DNA from: Echinicola pacifica DSM 19836
GTDB taxonomy: Bacteria; Bacteroidota; Bacteroidia; Cytophagales; Cyclobacteriaceae
Assembly (NCBI RefSeq): GCF_000373245.1
Contig: NZ_KB890755.1
Coordinates: 1-47,523, forward strand
DNA: 47,523 nucleotides
Reading direction: 5' to 3'
Position 1 is the first letter of the stretch, and each line of letters begins with the position of its first letter. The notes beneath the pieces are model-generated. The model saw nothing but the letters and a program-made list of their open reading frames with translations, ran no database searches and was not told the DNA's origin. Made by a program: the position numbers and the translations under genes. Below, in pieces: positions 36,899 through 46,311 of this stretch.

Positions 36899-38896
36899 TT
36901 ATTCTACTGCTCCACTATTTGCATTCGTAGTCCAGTATGGATTCTGATAAATCACCGAGTTATCAGGATTCCCCGACTTATCAGGTGTGCTGATGATAAA
37001 GTGCTGCACAGCGATAGGCTCCAGGTAATGGGCATAGGCCCAGCTATATCCATCTTTCACGAGGTTGGTCTCTGCCAATACCACCCGATAGGGACGGATA
37101 TATTGACTTTCGCTAGGGCTGGAAACATTCGGAGTTCCCCCATCCTCGGGAGTAATCAGGGAGGTTTCCCCTGTCTCCTCGTCGGTGTACCACGCTTTCA
37201 TAGGTCCCCAAAGCTTAAACCCTTCGATAATATGCGGTTGAGTTTTCAACTGGTCCAGAGCTCTCCAGCGCTTGAGGTCATAGAGCCTAAATCCCTCAGA
37301 CATCAGCTCCACTCTTCTTTCTCTCCTGATATTATAGAGAATGGGATCATTAAGCAGTAGGCCTGCTGAGTAGGCCGCAAAGTCATTTTCTGCTTCGATG
37401 CTCATATCTGTGGCATTAGCCGTAGCCATAAAATCAGGATTTACCCCGCCACGGTTTCTGATTGCTTCCCAATAGCCCTTTGCAGTGGCATTGACCAGCC
37501 CTTCCTTGATATAGGAAGCCTCGATATAATTGAGATAGGCCTCTGTGGCGCGGAAGACGATACAGCCTACACTTCCTTGGTTACCTTCTGATTGTTGGAA
37601 AAAATACGTAAAACCCTTTTTGAGACCATAACCCGTCACATATCTGCTCTCTATCAGGTCCAGAATATTAGGATTGTCTATCAAAAGCGGGCTGCCGTCA
37701 TTATTTACTCTATCGAGCAAGCGCAGTTCGCCAGGGGCTTTCATAAATAGCTGCAACCTATTATCACGACCTTCTTTCACATCACTGATATAATCGTCCC
37801 CCTGATACCCGGAACCTGAGGCATAGATAGGCAGACCATTTTCCATCAGTACATTATCCACAAATTCACGGGTATATCCAGAATTCCCTCCATTTCGGTT
37901 GAGGTAGGCATTCAGGCTATGATTGATCCCTAGTGAAGGGTCATAATCTCTCCAAAACAACACCTCCTCATAGCCTGATAAATCCTCGGAGGAAAACATC
38001 CTAAAGTAAGGATTCTCGGAAGAGTCATAGCCATTGTCCTTATAGTTTACCTCCAAAGGAACCGCATCGGCGAGTAATTTGGCCGCATCCATAGCTTCGG
38101 AAAGGAAAAAGTCGATTTCACTATCAATATCAATAGTAAAGCCTTCATTATAATCGGCGCCAGGCCATCCTGGACCACCAGGAACATGAGCGGTACCTTT
38201 ATGATACGTCAGCCATGAACCCTCATACAGCCCAACCCTGGATTTCAGGAGTAAGGCCGCGTTTTGGGTCAACCGGTTTTTGCCTCCAGAAGGCGCATTA
38301 TTCATCAGCATAATGGCTGAATCCAAATCGGCAAGGATAAATCTGGCCACCTCATTCCGTGGGTCTCTCCTGGAGGACTCCACCAGGATATCTTCCTCAT
38401 CCGGCAGGGTGGACTTTACTATCGGGAAGTCTCCTAAGGACTGCAGCTTATTGAAATATTCGTAAGCCCTGAGGAAATATCCCTCGCCTATATAATGCTC
38501 AATATTGTTAGAATTACCGATCAGCTTTCCTGCCTGCCAGTTGTCCACTGACTTATTAATAAAATAATTGATATTACGAATGGACGTGAAGGACCAAGCC
38601 CCGCCGGTCTGAGAAACTCTTTTTTCTCCCGGAACCCAGATATTTGAGGCATTGGTGGTAGCCTGATTATCAGTGCCATTATCTATCCCAAAAGTCCCTA
38701 AACTGAAGCCTACATGGGATGGAAACTGGTAAGCGCCTACGGTATAAGCGGCTAGATCGGCCTCAGTAAGTAAGAAGGCATCTGGCGTCACCTCCGAAAG
38801 CGGGGCGCGGTCCAGATAATCATTGCATCCAGCGAGCGGCAACAATGCTCCAAAGGCACATGCCATCAGCGTATTTTTGATTTTATATAAATTCAT
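36899..38896 (-). CDS. SusD/RagB family outer-membrane lipoprotein (large)
   Basis: 665 residues, longer than the usual 450-600. Lipobox PLAGC (C24), then DYLDRAPLSEVTPDAFL, a standard SusD N-terminus. The C-terminal NIRRERRVELMSEGFRLYDLKRW is the family signature. Starts 11 bp after the susC partner. Should bind nutrient at the cell surface. No degradative enzyme is encoded next to it, so its substrate cannot be guessed from context. Confidence 0.93.
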   Translation of the reverse strand: MNLYKIKNTLMACAFGALLPLAGCNDYLDRAPLSEVTPDAFLLTEADLAAYTVGAYQFPSHVGFSLGTFGIDNGTDNQATTNASNIWVPGEKRVSQTGGAWSFTSIRNINYFINKSVDNWQAGKLIGNSNNIEHYIGEGYFLRAYEYFNKLQSLGDFPIVKSTLPDEEDILVESSRRDPRNEVARFILADLDSAIMLMNNAPSGGKNRLTQNAALLLKSRVGLYEGSWLTYHKGTAHVPGGPGWPGADYNEGFTIDIDSEIDFFLSEAMDAAKLLADAVPLEVNYKDNGYDSSENPYFRMFSSEDLSGYEEVLFWRDYDPSLGINHSLNAYLNRNGGNSGYTREFVDNVLMENGLPIYASGSGYQGDDYISDVKEGRDNRLQLFMKAPGELRLLDRVNNDGSPLLIDNPNILDLIESRYVTGYGLKKGFTYFFQQSEGNQGSVGCIVFRATEAYLNYIEASYIKEGLVNATAKGYWEAIRNRGGVNPDFMATANATDMSIEAENDFAAYSAGLLLNDPILYNIRRERRVELMSEGFRLYDLKRWRALDQLKTQPHIIEGFKLWGPMKAWYTDEETGETSLITPEDGGTPNVSSPSESQYIRPYRVVLAETNLVKDGYSWAYAHYLEPIAVQHFIISTPDKSGNPDNSVIYQNPYWTTNANSGAVE

Positions 38897-38907
38897 AGGA
38901 GTCAGAT

Positions 38908-41900
38908 TTAGAAATTAACATTTATTCCGCATGAGTAAACCGTAGAAAAAGGATAGGTCTTACCATCACTCCATCCACTCAGACCCACAGTCTCCGGATC
39001 AAATATCTTAGACATCTTGGTGAAGGTCAGGAGGTTTTCTCCCGATACATATATGCGCACATTGGCCACCTTAACTTTTGATAGCACACTAGTGGGCAGG
39101 GAATAACCTACCTGAAGGTTTTTCAACCTTAAATAAGAAGCATTCTGGATATATCTGGACTGGGTATAGTTGTTTCTCCCCTGATTAAAAGTAGGTCTTG
39201 GGAAATAAGAATCTAAATTAACCTCGGCCACGCCGGCCTGTACCATTGGGGAGTTTTCGTCTCTGAAGAAGTCCATATGCTCCTCAAACCCGGCCGCTTG
39301 CCACTGATTCTGGCCTGAAGCACCCCAGAAATAAGCGCCATTTGGCATCCAATCGCGCTTGCCTACTCCCTGGAAGAAGATCCTCAAGTCAAAATTCTTA
39401 TAGTTGGCATTGATGTCCAGGCCATAGCGATAGCGTGGAGTGGTATTCCCAATTACCGACCGGTCACCTAGATCAGAAAGAGTACTGCTGCCAGAGTTTA
39501 TGGTGCCATCTCCATTCAGATCTGCATACATGATATCTCCCGCTTGCCAGTTTGAGCCCATTTGATTCTGACTCGTGGTTTCTAGATGGGTATCCATCTC
39601 CGCTTGGGTCTTAGCAATGCCCACTGTGGTATAACCCCAGATTTGTCCCGCTTTACTATTGTCATACCATTGACCAATATTTCCAGTCTCATTCGGAAAC
39701 TTCGTCACGACCATCTGATCATCCGAGAGCACACCTCTCACATGGTAAAATAAGTCTCCAATATCATCCTTCCAGTTGACCTCGAGCTCAAAGCCATAGG
39801 TTTTCAGATCGGCATTATTAATTCTAGGTACACCAGTACCAAGGATAAGGGGTAGCTCCTTTGCAGGGCCCACCATATCCAATGTATATCGGTTGAAATA
39901 ATCAAAATTGACAATCAGGCGATTATCCAAAAGACCAAGATCCAAGCCGATATTATAAGACTTCACGCGCTCCCAGGTCATGGAAGTACTCACAATCCCC
40001 GGAGCAGAGGCGGTATTTGGACGGATACCATTGACAAGCCAGGAGCCAGAATTTACCTGGAAAGGCTGCGAGAGGTAAAACGGATACCAGCTGCTGGTGT
40101 TTTGATTTCCGAGCTCACCATAGGAGCCACGTATCTTCAGCATGGACACCTGATCGATTTGCCAGAAATTCTCCCTCGCCAAATTCCATCCCGCAGAGAA
40201 TGAATTGAAGAGATTCCATCGCTTCTCACGGGTAAATCGACTGGAACCATCATATCTGGTATTGAGCTCCACGAAGTATTTCTCTTTATAATTATAATTT
40301 AACCGACCAAAGAAACCTGCTGTTGCCCAATGATTATAGGCGCCCCCGTTGGTAAAGTTGTCCGTAGCGGTATTTATAGAGACCACCTCTGGCGTAATCA
40401 AGCCTGTACGCCCGGCACTAAGGTCCCGGTATTTATTCAATTCTGAATTGAAACCTGCCATCACCTTAAAATTATGATCCGATCCCAGCACCCAGGTATA
40501 ATCTGAGTATATATTAGAGGTAAAATAATTGGCTTTGCGATTATACTCATAAACTTCTGTCTGACCTGGAGCAGAATAGGAAACAGAGATCGGGTATCCC
40601 TCACCCGCCACATCATAGGCAAAGGCCGGCAATGTATTGGAAGAGTTATTTATATTGGTAATACTATAGTTCCCACTGGCGTAGATATTCCAGTTTTTGG
40701 CAGGAGTATAGGTGATTTTTCCCTGAAGGTAATATTGATCCTCATAGTTATTTACCCGTCCACCCTGTCTCATTTGATTGATCTCACTAGGGTAAGAATA
40801 AAATCCATTAGGGTCATACACCGGAACGGTAGGCCATCTGCGGGCCACATTATGGTAAAATAGGGAGTTAAGGTGATTAGCCTTGGTAAAGTACTCTCTC
40901 ACAAATCGATTATTATAATCAAATTGGATCTTATCGCTCAATTTAAAATTAAACTTTCCCGCCAGGGAATATCGGTTGAAGTTGTCCCCACCATGCCTGG
41001 TGAGACCTCCTTGATCCAGGTAGTTGGCAGAAATATAGTATCTGGCAGCCTCGCTGCCTCCATTTACGCTTAGGTTATGCTCCTGGGAGAAGGAGGTGGA
41101 TTTATATTGTTCCTTAAACCAATCAGTATTGCCATTGGAGCCAGAGTAATACTGCCACTGGTCGCCATTTTCATTAGGAATGGTGCTATCGGTAATCTCT
41201 CCACGTTGATACCGGAGGATTCTGTCTAAGGCATCCTCACTGAATAAGGCACCTTGTCCGGCATTTAGAGCGGCTTCATTATAGTATAGGGCAAACTTAT
41301 AGGAATCCAACATATCGGGTAAACCCATAGGCTTAGAGAATCTGAAATTGCTGGAATAGTTCACCTTTGCCTTGCCATCCTTACCGCTTTTGGTGGTGAT
41401 GAGGATCACCCCAAAGGCTGCTCTTGAGCCATATACAGAGGCTGCAGCGGCATCTTTTAGCACCGTCACCGACTCGATATCCTGAGGATTGAGGGCGTTC
41501 AGATCGCCGTCCATGCCATCGATCAATACCAATGGGGAGGAATTTGACCCTGAGCCTATCGTCCCTGCTCCACGTATATTGAAGCTCATACTTTGATTGA
41601 GCTCACCCCCTAAGCCTGCGGTCTGGATATTCAACCCTGGCACCACGCCTTGAAGCATCTGACCTACATTCTGTACAGGCCGTGATTCCAGCACCTTGGC
41701 ATCTACAGTGGCCACAGCTCCGGTAAGATTGGCCTTCTTTTGCTCTCCAAACCCTACTACGACCACCTCTTCGAGGCTTTGTAAGTCTTCACGCAGCTTG
41801 ACATCAAGTGTAGAAGCAGCGCCTACCGTCACCTGCTGCGCCTCATAGCCTATAAAGGAAAAAGTCAATACATCCCCTTCTGAGGCCTCAATGGTATAGT

Positions 41901-42393
41901 GACCATCGATATCCGTCACAGTACCTGTGCCGTTATTCTTTGAGACGACCGTCACCCCAGGTATGGGCAAATTCGTTTCATCGGTTACAGTACCCTTAAT
42001 TTCCTTTTCCTCCACGGCCACTTGAGCCTTCTGGTTTGTACCTATATTGATGATTTGGTTCACCTGCTTGAATGTCAGCTGGTGGTTTTGGGCTAAATAA
42101 ATTAAAACGTATTCTACAGACTTGTCCTTCACCGTGAGGCTTACTTTCTGAGCCATATCCACGGCTGCCTCATTATAGTTGAATTTAAAGCCTGTCTGGG
42201 TAGTGATTTCGCCAAGAAGCTTCTCCAGACTTTGATTATTCGCCTTTAGGGATACATTCACCTCAGAGATCTTATCTGCTCCCTGGGTGGGAACCGAATT
42301 GGCCAGAAGGCTGTGAATAGAAATGAAACTCATGAATGCGACTAACATGCATAGCTTCACCAGTCCATTCGACTTTAGTAGTGCTATTTTCAT
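38908..42393 (-). CDS. SusC/RagA TonB-dependent transporter with STN domain
   Basis: 1161 residues. Signal peptide ending near LLANS, STN domain (about 45-115), carboxypeptidase-regulatory-like domain (about 130-200, IKGTVTDETNLPIPGVTV), TonB-box-like EEVVVVGFG, plug and barrel. The STN domain implies regulation through the FecR factor immediately upstream, 113 bp away. The barrel ends in F, as expected. Cargo unknown. Confidence 0.95.
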   Translation of the reverse strand: MKIALLKSNGLVKLCMLVAFMSFISIHSLLANSVPTQGADKISEVNVSLKANNQSLEKLLGEITTQTGFKFNYNEAAVDMAQKVSLTVKDKSVEYVLIYLAQNHQLTFKQVNQIINIGTNQKAQVAVEEKEIKGTVTDETNLPIPGVTVVSKNNGTGTVTDIDGHYTIEASEGDVLTFSFIGYEAQQVTVGAASTLDVKLREDLQSLEEVVVVGFGEQKKANLTGAVATVDAKVLESRPVQNVGQMLQGVVPGLNIQTAGLGGELNQSMSFNIRGAGTIGSGSNSSPLVLIDGMDGDLNALNPQDIESVTVLKDAAAASVYGSRAAFGVILITTKSGKDGKAKVNYSSNFRFSKPMGLPDMLDSYKFALYYNEAALNAGQGALFSEDALDRILRYQRGEITDSTIPNENGDQWQYYSGSNGNTDWFKEQYKSTSFSQEHNLSVNGGSEAARYYISANYLDQGGLTRHGGDNFNRYSLAGKFNFKLSDKIQFDYNNRFVREYFTKANHLNSLFYHNVARRWPTVPVYDPNGFYSYPSEINQMRQGGRVNNYEDQYYLQGKITYTPAKNWNIYASGNYSITNINNSSNTLPAFAYDVAGEGYPISVSYSAPGQTEVYEYNRKANYFTSNIYSDYTWVLGSDHNFKVMAGFNSELNKYRDLSAGRTGLITPEVVSINTATDNFTNGGAYNHWATAGFFGRLNYNYKEKYFVELNTRYDGSSRFTREKRWNLFNSFSAGWNLARENFWQIDQVSMLKIRGSYGELGNQNTSSWYPFYLSQPFQVNSGSWLVNGIRPNTASAPGIVSTSMTWERVKSYNIGLDLGLLDNRLIVNFDYFNRYTLDMVGPAKELPLILGTGVPRINNADLKTYGFELEVNWKDDIGDLFYHVRGVLSDDQMVVTKFPNETGNIGQWYDNSKAGQIWGYTTVGIAKTQAEMDTHLETTSQNQMGSNWQAGDIMYADLNGDGTINSGSSTLSDLGDRSVIGNTTPRYRYGLDINANYKNFDLRIFFQGVGKRDWMPNGAYFWGASGQNQWQAAGFEEHMDFFRDENSPMVQAGVAEVNLDSYFPRPTFNQGRNNYTQSRYIQNASYLRLKNLQVGYSLPTSVLSKVKVANVRIYVSGENLLTFTKMSKIFDPETVGLSGWSDGKTYPFSTVYSCGINVNF

Positions 42394-42506
42394 AAAAAGA
42401 TTGTTTTTGGTGTGAGTTTTTGTGAGGGGCTTATCTTGCTCCCATTTCTTAGATGATACTGGCCATGGTGATCCATAGCCTCTTGCTTCATAGGCTATTA
42501 ATTAGG

Positions 42507-43517
42507 TTAAAAGATGATGTTGACCTTTTTATTTTGAATGGTATAGTTGAATTTTAAACTGTAGGAAAGGCTTTCCAGCACTTCCTTCAAGCTCGCCTTT
42601 TGGAAGTCTCCATTATATCTTATGGGTTGCTGGTCTGCATTTTCCACGCGTATCTCCACATCGTACCAGCGCTCGAGTACCGTCTGGATTTCTCTCATAT
42701 TGGCACGGCGAAAAACTATTTCCCCCTCCGTCCAGGCCATTGCTGCGGCTAATTCAAACTGTACAATGGTCATTGCCTTCTCGGGATGAAATAAGGTTTC
42801 CTCACCTGCATTCAGGGTCAGAGACTGATCCTCTGTATATACCAAAACCTCCCCCTCTACTAGCTGTACCTTCTCACTTTCGTAGGGATAGGCATTGACA
42901 TTAAATTCAGTGCCTACTGCACGCGTGGAAAGATTTTGGGAATGGACGATGAACGGCAGCTCCTTATTGGACTCTACCTTAAAAAAAGCCTCTCCTACCA
43001 AATAGATATCCCTGTTGGAAATGCCGAAGTCGGAGGAATACTTTAGTTCACTCTCTGAATTAAGATAAACACTACTTCCATCTGGCATATGAATTTTGGT
43101 TTTTTGCCCCTTAGGATTGGATCGGATAATCAGCTCGGCTTGCCTCACCGTATCGACTTCTCCTTCCATAGGCACCAAATGGTATAATCCCGATATCAGC
43201 CCTAAACCAAATAGCAGAGCCGCTATCATCATTGCCACAGGTCTTTTTCGTTTCATCCTCTTCACTAAGGGCTTATCACCCCCTATCTCATGGTCTATCC
43301 TTGCCCATAGCTTATCCTCCGAGCTGCTGCTCCACTCCGTGCCATGTTGATGAAATCCTTCCAATATGCTCGCCGCATCTTCCATCACAAGGCGATCCAT
43401 AGGATGCTGCTCGTAATAGTCCTCCCAGTACCTGACGGAGCGCTCGTTGGTCCGAAACACCCATTCCTTGAATGATTCCTGCTTTAGAAAATGATCAATA
43501 TCCTTAGGGAAATCCAT
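42507..43517 (-). CDS. FecR-type anti-sigma factor with DUF4974 C-terminus
   Basis: 336 residues. One membrane helix (PVAMMIAALLFGLGLISGLY, about 93-112), FecR domain (about 125-225) and C-terminal STN-like/DUF4974 region (about 265-336, with FRRANMREIQTVL). Partner of the ECF sigma factor 704 bp upstream and of the SusC downstream. Confidence 0.92.
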   Translation of the reverse strand: MDFPKDIDHFLKQESFKEWVFRTNERSVRYWEDYYEQHPMDRLVMEDAASILEGFHQHGTEWSSSSEDKLWARIDHEIGGDKPLVKRMKRKRPVAMMIAALLFGLGLISGLYHLVPMEGEVDTVRQAELIIRSNPKGQKTKIHMPDGSSVYLNSESELKYSSDFGISNRDIYLVGEAFFKVESNKELPFIVHSQNLSTRAVGTEFNVNAYPYESEKVQLVEGEVLVYTEDQSLTLNAGEETLFHPEKAMTIVQFELAAAMAWTEGEIVFRRANMREIQTVLERWYDVEIRVENADQQPIRYNGDFQKASLKEVLESLSYSLKFNYTIQNKKVNIIF

Positions 43518-44221
43518 AGTTTACACCTTAAATTAAAAACCCGATTGCTAGCGAAAACTATACTCTCCACCTTCCCTCTGTTTGCCTTGGTTTAGCTTTT
43601 GACTCAGGAAAATCCACACTTGCAGAAATCGGTATTTGTTATTTTTCCCCCTTAAGAGTATTGGCAATTCTAAAATCTCATCTATGATGCCATAAAAAAA
43701 TAATTATTTACACAATCATTAAAAATCAGTGTTTTCAACTGCAAAATATCTATTACACAAGCTGAACGATTATCAATTCAGCAAAACTCACCCATTCTTT
43801 TTCTGCCAGATATATACCCTTTCTGCCCATTTCCTTTGAGCGGATGTAAAAAATCTATCCCGAAAACATAAAATAGCTAACCTTAATCGGCGGGTTCTTG
43901 GGCAAATGGTTGGAAACCTTTCTTATGGTAATATATAGATATGGACCTATCACCTAATCGCCAAGAGAGCTCTCTCGGAATAGCTTATTTTATTTTATTT
44001 GCTGGCAATGAGCGCTCTATGATAGCTCTATTCTCTGTCCTATATTCTCCTGCAAGGACAGGCAACTGGGCTGAGCTGCTGGATCAAAAAAATACAAGAT
44101 TTTAAATCCCTATTTCATCCTACACAACAGGCTAAAAAATGATAAATGAAATAGGTTATATTAAGAGCGCCCGGAGATTTATATTGCGGTACCTGATCAG
44201 GTGTTTAAGTGCGATATCAGT
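43518..44221. other. Intergenic region between second sigma factor and fecR
   Basis: 704 bp, no convincing gene. It contains a minus-strand AAGGGGGAAAAATAACAAATACCG stretch (about 43631-43654), loosely like the fecR motif of the first locus but with longer spacing, and a 12-bp palindrome AGAGAGCTCTCT at 43974-43985. Nothing else recognised. Confidence 0.45.
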
Positions 44222-44785
44222 TTATTTTTTTACCCTGGCTTCTTTAAAAAAAGCGCGTAAATCTTGAAGGCCTTTATGGATAAGGTTATAGACATGAGGA
44301 ATCTTCACCTCCATCAAATCGGCGATCGTCTGATAAGGCAGATTCTCCACATACTTCAAATAAATGGCTTCCTTCTGTCTGCAGGGCAATAAATCCATCA
44401 TCTTTAGTACCTCATCCAACTTGGAGTTTGTAATATTCGAATCATTCAGCACCTGCCCCATATACGTTTCAAAATCCCCATACTGCTCATCAATGGTCTC
44501 AAACTTTGCATTTTTGGTGATTTTCCGCACTAGCTCATTGCGAAACATCTTATAGGTATAATCTGAGATAGAATTCTTTATTTCCAATTGCCCCTTCTTG
44601 GTCCATAAGCTCAAAAAAGTCTCCTGAATGGCATCTTCTATAAGCTCTATATCTGAGGTAAACTTCCTCCCATACCTCACCAATGAGGAGGCCTGCTGAC
44701 GGTATAGCTTCTCAAAGGATTTCTTATCCCCACGAAGGACCTCCGCCCATAATTGTTCCAGACTGGCATTTTGAAAATTAGACAT
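44222..44785 (-). CDS. ECF-type RNA polymerase sigma factor
   Basis: 187 residues. Region 2 with ELIEDAIQETFLSLW and region 4 with LPYQTIADLMEVKIPHVYNLIHKGL. The Bacteroidota FecI-like type. Expected to transcribe the fecR-susC-susD genes downstream once released. Only about a quarter of residues look identical to the sigma factor at 11289, so the two systems are distinct. Confidence 0.92.
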   Translation of the reverse strand: MSNFQNASLEQLWAEVLRGDKKSFEKLYRQQASSLVRYGRKFTSDIELIEDAIQETFLSLWTKKGQLEIKNSISDYTYKMFRNELVRKITKNAKFETIDEQYGDFETYMGQVLNDSNITNSKLDEVLKMMDLLPCRQKEAIYLKYVENLPYQTIADLMEVKIPHVYNLIHKGLQDLRAFFKEARVKK

Positions 44786-44830
44786 GGTAACTACGTTTTA
44801 ATTCCTTTCATAAGGAGATATCTTCCTGAT

Positions 44831-44848
44831 ACAGGTAGATACACCCCT
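44831..44848 (-). promoter_or_regulatory. AGGGGTGTATCTACCTGT motif upstream of sigma gene
   Basis: Minus-strand element 46-63 nt before the start codon; resembles the motifs in front of the first sigma gene and first fecR (AGGG[G]TnTA..TACC). Likely promoter or autoregulatory site; inference. Confidence 0.4.
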
Positions 44849-45260
44849 GAGCTGTGACTAGACCTAAAGTCTCCCTTCCCGCCTACCGTATCGAGCTGAA
44901 ATAGGTCAAAAAACCTATTCTACACTATGGATACAATACACCAATTAAAACATTTTTACTTATTAAACGAAACTTTACGAAACTTTTTCAGATAGAAAAA
45001 GAGAGTTAAAGAAAATTTTATTTGAAAAATCAATTCAATTCATTATAATTTACATAATCATAAAAAAGTAAGGCTATAATTGAAGATAATACCTTTAACT
45101 AAAAAGCATATTATAAAGACAATTCTTCATTTTATTATTATTTGTAAATTATAATTCTTCATTATGCCTATATTTTAGGCATAAGCTCCTAAATCGTATT
45201 CTTGAAAAATTACTAAAGGAATTCATTACTATTTTCCCCACTTTTCGAAGGAGGTAAAAA

Positions 45261-45300
45261 AAAATCCCCTTCAGAACCTACTGGCTCCGAAGGGGATTTT
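45261..45300 (-). terminator. Rho-independent terminator after the PorP/SprF gene
   Basis: Perfect 12-bp stem AAAATCCCCTTC/GAAGGGGATTTT (45261-45272 with 45289-45300), followed on the minus strand by a T tract (complement of 45256-45264). 20 nt past the stop codon. Confidence 0.9.
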
Positions 45301-45320
45301 ATAATCTCAACTGGAATATT

Positions 45321-46277
45321 CTACCAGATCAATACTTCTTTAGGATTGCTCCTTTTATTCACTTTAAACAGGTTATAGATCAGCACAAATTCATGGGTAT
45401 TGGAAGGAAGTAGGTAGCTCTTATTGGTAGGGGTTTCATAGACATAGCCAAACTTCATTTTCTGAAGCACTATTCCCATCTGAAGGCTATTGGCATAGTC
45501 TATCCTATGGCCGGCACCCAGCCAGATCTTATCCATCAAAAGGGCTTTCAGGTTAAACTCAATATTGTCTGAATATCCCTCCTGTGCCCGGTAGAATACA
45601 TTCCCGATTACCGACACATCCTTGGTCAGCGCTTCCCGATATCCTGCCTGCACGATATAAGAGACCGGATGCTCACTGAGAAAGTCATCACCAGAGGATA
45701 TTCTGCCGCTATTCACCCCATGCATAGCGTAGGACAGGTAATAATTAGCATGCGTCAGCGCCAGCCCAAGGTTAAAATCAACTATTTGCATATTCGAAAA
45801 TCCTCCAATATACTGGCTTAGCACTCCATCATTCTGCTGCTCAGTGGTCATGGATCCACCATCCAGGCGGACATTGGTATAGCTTACGCCTGCCCCCAGT
45901 CGCAAATTATGCTTTTGGCTTATCCTTACCCGGCTGGCATAGCCTCCCACCAAGCTGGTCTCCCGAAAAGCCCCATAACTGTCATAAAACAAGTTGAGAC
46001 TAGCGGCATTCTTTCCCAAAAGAGCAGGGTCGGTTTGGCCCTTCATCTCGGCAAAATCTAGCTCTGCACTCACAAAAGCCGACTTGGGAGCACCCTCATA
46101 GCCGCCCCACTGATTTCTCACAAAGCCTCGAATAGTGCTTCCCTCATAGCCCGTTAATCCGGGGTTAAAGTAACTTTGGAAGAAGCTAAACTGACTGACA
46201 TATTTTCTAGACTGTGCCACAGCGGAGATAGGTCCCACCAGTAGCAAACAGATTATAGTTATTGCTATATTTTTCAT
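45321..46277 (-). CDS. PorP/SprF family outer-membrane protein
   Basis: 318 residues. Signal peptide ending SAVAQ, then FSFFQSYFNPGLTGYEGSTIRGFVRNQWGGY, the hallmark start of the PorP_SprF family (PF11751). The rest looks like a beta-barrel with alternating aromatic strands. These proteins work with the type IX secretion/gliding apparatus, often each next to the large CHU_C-terminal protein it helps export or anchor, as here: it starts 34 bp after that gene. Confidence 0.92.
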   Translation of the reverse strand: MKNIAITIICLLLVGPISAVAQSRKYVSQFSFFQSYFNPGLTGYEGSTIRGFVRNQWGGYEGAPKSAFVSAELDFAEMKGQTDPALLGKNAASLNLFYDSYGAFRETSLVGGYASRVRISQKHNLRLGAGVSYTNVRLDGGSMTTEQQNDGVLSQYIGGFSNMQIVDFNLGLALTHANYYLSYAMHGVNSGRISSGDDFLSEHPVSYIVQAGYREALTKDVSVIGNVFYRAQEGYSDNIEFNLKALLMDKIWLGAGHRIDYANSLQMGIVLQKMKFGYVYETPTNKSYLLPSNTHEFVLIYNLFKVNKRSNPKEVLIW

Positions 46278-46311
46278 TGGATCGAATTAGTTTTTGGTAA
46301 AACAGGGGATA

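Larger units (their letters stand above)
44786..45320. other. AT-rich intergenic region upstream of second sigma gene
   Basis: 535 bp without a gene. Contains the G-rich motif at 44831-44848, a small hairpin AATAGGT/ACCTATT (44900-44919) and the terminator at 45261-45300. Otherwise very AT-rich. Confidence 0.5.

Noticed and set aside
43974-43985. AGAGAGCTCTCT palindrome as operator
   Set aside because: Single copy, not near a promoter element; could be chance.
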